Source: Tubulanus polymorphus (taxonomy: Eukaryota; Nemertea; Palaeonemertea; Tubulaniformes; Tubulanidae). From it: DNA of 64,000 nt. Numbering within the stretch: the stretch's first letter is position 1; each line of letters opens with the position of its first letter. Shown in pieces: positions 58,642-64,000 of this stretch. The notes under the pieces were generated by a model, which did not search any database, had not been told where the DNA came from, and saw only the letters and a list, made by a program, of their open reading frames with translations. The stretch lies in assembly GCF_964204645.1 (NCBI RefSeq), contig NC_134033.1, forward strand, positions 12,588,155 through 12,652,154. The letters run 5' to 3'. The translations under genes and the position numbers were made by a program.

Positions 58642-59691
58642 TCATTCGAACCAAATACGACAGCGGATTCTCATACAGAAATATTCACGAATTTCCCTCC
58701 CCAATAAAAGATATATGTAGAAATTAACGACATAATTACACAATTCGAACTGAGCGGAAATGTCTAAAAGAATATGTGTCTGTCCCGGTGCGACTGGTAT
58801 GAATACGTTAATAGTGTTTGGAATTGTAAATATCGCAAATGCAAGTGAAACTGTTACAAGCATTATTGTTGTACGTTTTGATTTTGTAGTTTTCTGATCG
58901 GACGAAACCATTTTTGAACCTCCAAATAACTGTACCATTATTAAAGAATTTGATATTATAATCACCGATAAAGGCAGAACAAAAACGTACATAACATACG
59001 TCATAGAAAGTAGAAATTGATCAAACGGCTCGTTGTAACATCTAAAGATATCCACAAAATTCGTTTTCGCTGAATGATGAATGCCAATTACCAATACGTT
59101 CATTACAAAAATGATAACGATAGCGCATCTGGCGAATTTAGGTGTACATATCAAACGGGATTTGAACGGGAAGAGAACAACTCCCGCACGTTCTAGAGAT
59201 ATCGCTACTATCAACCAGGCACTACAAGCACCCATAGAATTCAACAGAGATTCATAAAATTGACAACTGATCAGCGAATTCACTAAGAATATCGGCCCGG
59301 TTTCTAGATGCAATAGAGCAAACTGTAATACGGGCATTAGTGTATAGCCGATACAGAAAACCAAGTCACTGAAAGCCAAAGCGATCAGATAGTTAGCGTA
59401 AGATAAACCGCGGAATCTGCGACTCATCATTACCAGAAAGGAAGCCGAATTCCCAAATGCTCCTAATAAGAACATGATAAGCAGAATGACCATTGACAGT
59501 AAGCGGTAGATTCCAGACTTGTTCATCAGAGACATAAGAACGATGTTACTGCTATAAGCAGGAAGAATCTGCATCTCTTGGGTAGAATTCATTAAAGTTG
59601 TAGCAAATCTAGATTCCGTACAGCGAGTTCCGAGTCTAATAAATGTATAGTCATATATGATAAAGGTAGACCCTATACGTGTATTCATCAT
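58642..59691 (-). CDS. Class A (rhodopsin-like) G-protein-coupled receptor, intronless
   Basis: A frame of 349 residues with seven hydrophobic spans. Landmarks: TM1 GN (80-81), TM2 LIALAFSD (102-109), TM3 start Cys143 pairing with ECL2 Cys218, TM3 end SLERAG (E-R in place of D-R-Y), TM6 FAIFTIP (no CWxP) and TM7 NFYIY at 323-327 in place of NPxxY. N-terminal glycosylation sites NST and NKS. The second in-frame Met (59592, MNSTQEM) is a plausible start and would leave a short extracellular tail; I kept the long form. The pattern is that of orphan peptide-type receptors (FMRFamide/TRH-receptor-like) expanded in invertebrates. Ligand unknown. The E-R, F-x-x-P and NFxxY changes may alter activation. 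Confidence 0.9.
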   Translation of the reverse strand: MMNTRIGSTFIIYDYTFIRLGTRCTESRFATTLMNSTQEMQILPAYSSNIVLMSLMNKSGIYRLLSMVILLIMFLLGAFGNSASFLVMMSRRFRGLSYANYLIALAFSDLVFCIGYTLMPVLQFALLHLETGPIFLVNSLISCQFYESLLNSMGACSAWLIVAISLERAGVVLFPFKSRLICTPKFARCAIVIIFVMNVLVIGIHHSAKTNFVDIFRCYNEPFDQFLLSMTYVMYVFVLPLSVIIISNSLIMVQLFGGSKMVSSDQKTTKSKRTTIMLVTVSLAFAIFTIPNTINVFIPVAPGQTHILLDISAQFELCNYVVNFYIYLLLGREIREYFCMRIRCRIWFE

Positions 59692-61420
59692 TTTATTTGT
59701 AAACGAGATGAAAATTATGGTTTACTGCGAGGTTAAAATCAATTCTCACAAATCTAACACAATCAACTCAGATTTTGTCAAATGTTTTATTCTGTAGAAT
59801 TTAACTGAATCATTTAATGCCACCAACGTAGAAATTTAGTAATATGATTACTGTATTCGGAGTTAGTGGAAATGTCTATTCGTAATTTTCTCTGGACAAA
59901 AGGGTTAGGTACTATTATAGCGATAGTGGTCGGAAGTCAAATATTGCAAATGCGAGTGAAACTGGTAGGTTTTGATTTAGTTATTGGTCGCCAAGTCCGA
60001 TATACGGGTATAGTGCAATATATAGAGTTACTTTGGAAGTAAATCACGAAATTTGCGCAAGCTGAAATCTAAAAGAGTAGTAATATACGGAACTCAAATA
60101 AGCTCCATGAAAATAGATTGGGGATCAACTTCCACGAACCCCGTCCAAACCCGACACTTTCACATTCAGCTCTGAGTCGTCTCCAAAAACCATTCCAAAC
60201 CCTGGATGCCATTTTCAACTCCAAAACCTTTACACAAAACCGACGATTTGAAACTCATCATTAGGATCTCTAGCGACATATCGAGTCAAATTGGAAGATG
60301 TGCTTTACAGTTAAATCGATCTCTTGACCTTAAATCGAAACTCTAATGCGCGCAGTATATGGCGGATACTGAAAACCGTCAATGCGCTTCTAGGATCATT
60401 ACGCTTAAAATGGATTCTAAAATTCTCATTGAATCTAAAAAAAAAGATTCGCTAATGCGTGTTGAAGGGGGTCGTCGCTGTGCCCTATTGATCAGCAGCA
60501 CGAATAGCGCGGAAACTATGATTGCATGAGTTTTCTTATTTAATATCGAGTTTTCGGCGAGTCGGTTTTATAGCGCGCGCTCTGAGCAGACGACTCGGGT
60601 GGCGACCTGCGCCGCGAGAACTCACGATTTTACCATATCCAACACCGAGGCAATAGATAATCTTTTAAATTAGAACTAGATTACTGTCTATTACTACATG
60701 AAATATGTTTTATTCCGTTGAAAGATATTTGAATTCCAATTCAGTCGAGATTAATGTGTCCCTTCAAGATTTATTTTCTAACATAATTCTTTTTTTGTAG
60801 ATAAGAACATTTGATAAGGACTCAGTCCGGGTCCTTTTCTTCCCGAAAATTGATTTCTGATTAGTAATTCTTTTCGATGAATTGCATACGCTGCGATAAG
60901 TACGACTAAGAGTTTGCCCAGAAGGAGTAAAATCGTTTATTAGGGAATTTATGATTTATCATATGGACTCAAATTTCATATGAGCATTTGTGGACTCAAA
61001 TTTCATTCATATAATGCATTCTAGCCACTGTTCCGTTGTTAAGATCTCGTGTACGGAAGTTGCTCATCTTTGAAACGGGTTTAAAGTCTGAATCGTTATT
61101 TTCATCGAAAACATTAAGTAACCAATAGCAATTAAACAAGAAAATCTAAATCTGAATTTCTTCCCTAAAACTGATCAAAAAGTTATAAGCTATCAAAAAT
61201 GGTCTACAAAACAGTTGCGCGTACGTCTGACCCCAACGTTCAACTTGTCATGAATATATCTAAAGTTGAGAACCCGGTGCGTTAAGCATTAACGTATATA
61301 TTCAATATATTTAATGATATATAGCAACTGGTGGTTATTTTAGTATAATTATCATTTCGATTAGTGCAGGTTGAAATTACGGTGAGGCCATATGGTGCCC
61401 GGGTGCACTTGGAATATCAA
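59692..61420. other. GPCR upstream flank and unassigned DNA
   Basis: Apart from the receptor fragment at 59.84 kb, I see no coding sequence. A GC-rich patch near 60.57-60.62 kb (GCGCGCGCTCTGAGCAGACG, GGTGGCGACCTGCGCCGCGA) could be a promoter. Confidence 0.4.
59836..59995 (-). pseudogene. Decayed fragment of a second GPCR copy
   Basis: Sequence such as GTTAGTGGAAATGTCT, CAAATATTGCAAATGCGAGTGA and GGTTTTGATTTAGTTATTGG parallels 58.75-58.90 kb in the intact receptor (CGGAAATGTCT, AAATATCGCAAATGCAAGTG, CGTTTTGATTTTGTAGTT), the TM6-TM7 coding region. No open frame survives. It marks a tandem duplication of the receptor that was lost. Confidence 0.7.
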
Positions 61421-61562
61421 CTATTGTGAGTACAAATTAATTCTATCGAATTCCAACTCCAGACGTCGAGGCCGGACTCGACTCTTCAATTCGTCTCTGA
61501 TCAGTGGACATTTACGATGCGACGATCGCGAATATGTTAAGTAAGCTTTGTGTAATTTCATT
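61421..61562 (-). CDS. Candidate terminal exon of an unknown minus-strand gene
   Basis: A very good acceptor (T-rich tract, ATATTTAG) precedes a frame that opens in phase 2 with MKLHKAYLTYSRSSHRKCPL and ends ELEFDRINLYSQ-stop. It is basic and balanced in composition. I do not recognise it, and upstream exons were not linked. Confidence 0.3.
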
Positions 61563-63526
61563 CTAAATATAAAAAAAAAAAACCAGTTTGTTGATTGGAC
61601 TTTTAGTGCTTTAGGGTAAATCACGTTCGTTGTAGCCGGGGCTTTGTAAACTAGATCTAATCATGGCCCGTTTAAGATCATTGTCTAAAACCGTCGGGCC
61701 ATCAAAAAATGTAGAACGCCGATTCAATATCGCCACAATTTTACCTCATTCTTAAAAAAAAAAATTTCATTCATCGCTTAAGAAAATTGACTTGGCAGTT
61801 GTTTGGCTGCTAGTGCAAGAAACGAAGAAAGCGTTTAGCATTTAGTATATCCAATCTTATCACACACGGTTTATTACCTACATAGAATTTTTCAAGTGTT
61901 TTTTGATAATATTACGTAATATTCAAATTATTCAAATTCTTCAGCGATATTCGTCTCTTCATGTCTCTTCCGCTTTAAGGATTAAAACGTATCTTTACGA
62001 ATTGCCTAAAATCAAACCTATTACACTGAATTATTACAAGGAATACTATAACATTTTATATGATATATTATATGATACATACAACACTGCGTAATATGAA
62101 CGCTGTGTTTGTTAAACACCAGTTCAAAATATAACGGTTATCTGTCAGCAGCTGTCATTAGGAACCCGGTGATTACTGCTCTGGGAATATTAATTCAAAA
62201 TGCTAATTAGATCTCGCGGGGTTGTTAATTGCCGTTTACAATGCGAAACATCGAATATTAACTATCGTTTTTGTCGTGAATCAAAACCAAATGTAATATA
62301 GAGGGCTTTTAAGGGATATGTACGAACAGCCTATGAAAATTAAGTGGAAATTTATTACTGATGTGATCCGTAAGGATTGCCAGTCCGATTGCTAGTCCGA
62401 TTGTTCGTACCAAAATTGAAGATTCTTCTTCAAAAATTAATCGATGTTTTGTTAAAGATTATATATAGCTGCACGGAAAACCGGGGAACGCGTACTGAGA
62501 TATACGTTGTATCCTTCAGACAATCTTGATGGAACACCGCCCAGGTTTAAAAACGACAAAAATACGATAAGATCGCGCATTACGAAAGGAAAAATTAGTC
62601 CGAAAGGTTTTCTTATTTTACTAAATCAGTTATCAGACTGACCATCGTCCAGCAGAAATGAACTGCGTGCGTCCGCCGTTCAGTCTGATTAATCCAAAGG
62701 TTTATTTCAACCAAAAAACTGTTTCGACTTTATGCTAATAGTCATTTTCATACGAAGATACAACAGAAAAAACGGGTTTTCTGTTGATGACTATCGGAAT
62801 ATAGTCGGAACGTTAGAATAAGCTTAGGCATCGTTTTTCTTTATCGTTTTGCTGGATTTAACCGTCATCCTTCGGTTTATTCTTGTAGCGTGTTAGATAT
62901 TTATTTAAACCGTCGACGGAGTTTATCAAACAATCCCGAAAATCCCAAGTCAAATATGGCAAATATCAATCATATTTCATGTACCGACAGCGGGTAAACA
63001 ATCGTTTCGGCAGTTTTTTGAGTCAACACAAAATGGTCGAGAGATTTCGCACGTAATTCCAAATACACTGGTGTAATGTGGCTGTCACGTCTGACCTGAA
63101 TGCAATCCTACACTGATAAAACTACATTTTTCTTTTTATTTCAACCCGAAAGAGACTTCCTATGGTATATTGGAAATATCGGTGATTCACCTTTCGTAGA
63201 AGATTTAACCAGCTACAAGATAGGTAGTTATTATCAAACGTTGCATGGTCAATATTTTCGCAGTGAGTAAAAGTTTACGTAACTCAGTGTTTAACCACTT
63301 GTTGATCCCAGCAAAGGATTTCGTTCTGAATATGATAATCGATTTCTCCTTGATTCGGTATGATACCAAAATGTTTTTCATACGGATAGTTTTTTTAAAC
63401 AAAATCTTGGATGGTAACATTGAGGAAGCTTGAGGCTATGATCTATGAGACATTGACCTCTCGGCCCCTGGAATCGGCGATATTTTCGACCATTCATGGG
63501 TTTCAGGTGCTGTGGATGATGTTTAC
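61563..63526. other. Unassigned AT-rich DNA
   Basis: A plus frame at 61903-62094 follows a CTTCAG acceptor-like site and reads RIKTYLYELPKIKP in its middle, but ends in TA-rich low complexity. I found no supported gene. Confidence 0.4.
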
Positions 63527-63608
63527 CAAAAATGCATATTTCATGCGTAATCGTCTTCGATTTCGCCTGGATAATATCTTCGTTTGGAACCGGAGACGTT
63601 TTTGCCAT
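63527..63608 (-). CDS. Candidate first coding exon of an unknown minus-strand gene
   Basis: ATG at 63608 has a good context (AAGCGATGGC) and is followed by MAKTSPVPNEDIIQAKSKTI and a TTTTG/GTAAAC donor in phase 1. The sequence looks coding, but no downstream exon with matching phase was identified; the exon at 61421-61562 needs phase 2, so at least one exon would have to lie between. Unrecognised. Confidence 0.22.
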
Positions 63609-64000
63609 CGCTTAAGTTTCTTTAACGTTAATAAAAGTACCACCGATAACGAGGTATTATAGTTATCGAAGAAAACTAATATTGAAAATGCATATTTCAT
63701 CAGGTTTGTTTGTACAAACTCGGCTGATTGCAGACGTGCTCCCCGTCTGGCGTTCGATGCTAAGATATTCGAATATGAATATTTCATTACTTTGCATATA
63801 AGTGTTCGCACGTTCCTATACGGAAAAATCGTCAAATATGTGACATATGAAAGCGTTATTCGCTTGCGTACCGGGGCTTCGACTGTCGCGACGCACCGTG
63901 TAACTGATGATTCTGTTCGTTACATTAGAGTCTATGCTGTCGGGCAACACCATTTTTCTTCTTTTGATTGGATTAAAAACCACACACGAAGCGCATTTTG

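Overview
This is a window of animal nuclear DNA. Genes are split by GT-AG introns with polypyrimidine acceptors, the DNA is AT-rich, and introns and spacers are full of SINE, MITE and LINE debris and minisatellites. The gene set (plakin, BOK, RBMX2, short-type ABCC transporter, LicD/fukutin-type protein, class A GPCR, TRIM-like propeller protein) fits a bilaterian. The compact introns and repeat types make me favour a marine lophotrochozoan, but I cannot fix the phylum. All exon boundaries below were placed by hand from splice consensus, reading phase and family similarity.

Layout. (1) 1-17.3 kb, plus strand: the 3' half of a plakin gene, with an SH3 domain, a short helical rod, one 10.9-kb coding exon filled with 'DRFGN' repeats, and a last exon with plectin repeats. 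(2) 18.1-19.7 kb, minus: a three-exon BOK-type Bcl-2 protein. (3) 20.1-23.1 kb: small uncharacterised coding candidates, including two minus-strand exons whose phases match. (4) 24.35-25.33 kb, plus: intronless LicD-family type II membrane protein. (5) 27.1-30.2 kb, plus: complete five-exon RBMX2. (6) 32.0-55.5 kb, minus: complete 28-coding-exon ABCC5-like transporter whose phases sum to an open frame of 1565 residues. Its largest intron (45.7-50.5 kb) holds an opposite-strand TRIM-like gene with an 18-unit decapeptide array, plus a decayed partial copy of it. (7) 58.6-59.7 kb, minus: intronless class A GPCR with a decayed fragment just upstream. (8) 60-64 kb: mostly unassigned, with two candidate minus-strand exons.

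The genes look like independent housekeeping and signalling loci, not a pathway cluster. The most unusual item is the plakin repeat exon: a Thr/Arg/Gly/Asp-rich array with about 44 exact DRFGN cores, containing a 558-bp higher-order repeat present three times in near-identical form. The second theme is mobile-element dynamics: piggyBac-like MITEs with TTAA targets, one of them amplified in tandem from its terminal repeat; nested palindromic MITEs; a 0.2-kb snap-back hairpin; and at least six different tandem arrays inside the ABCC introns.
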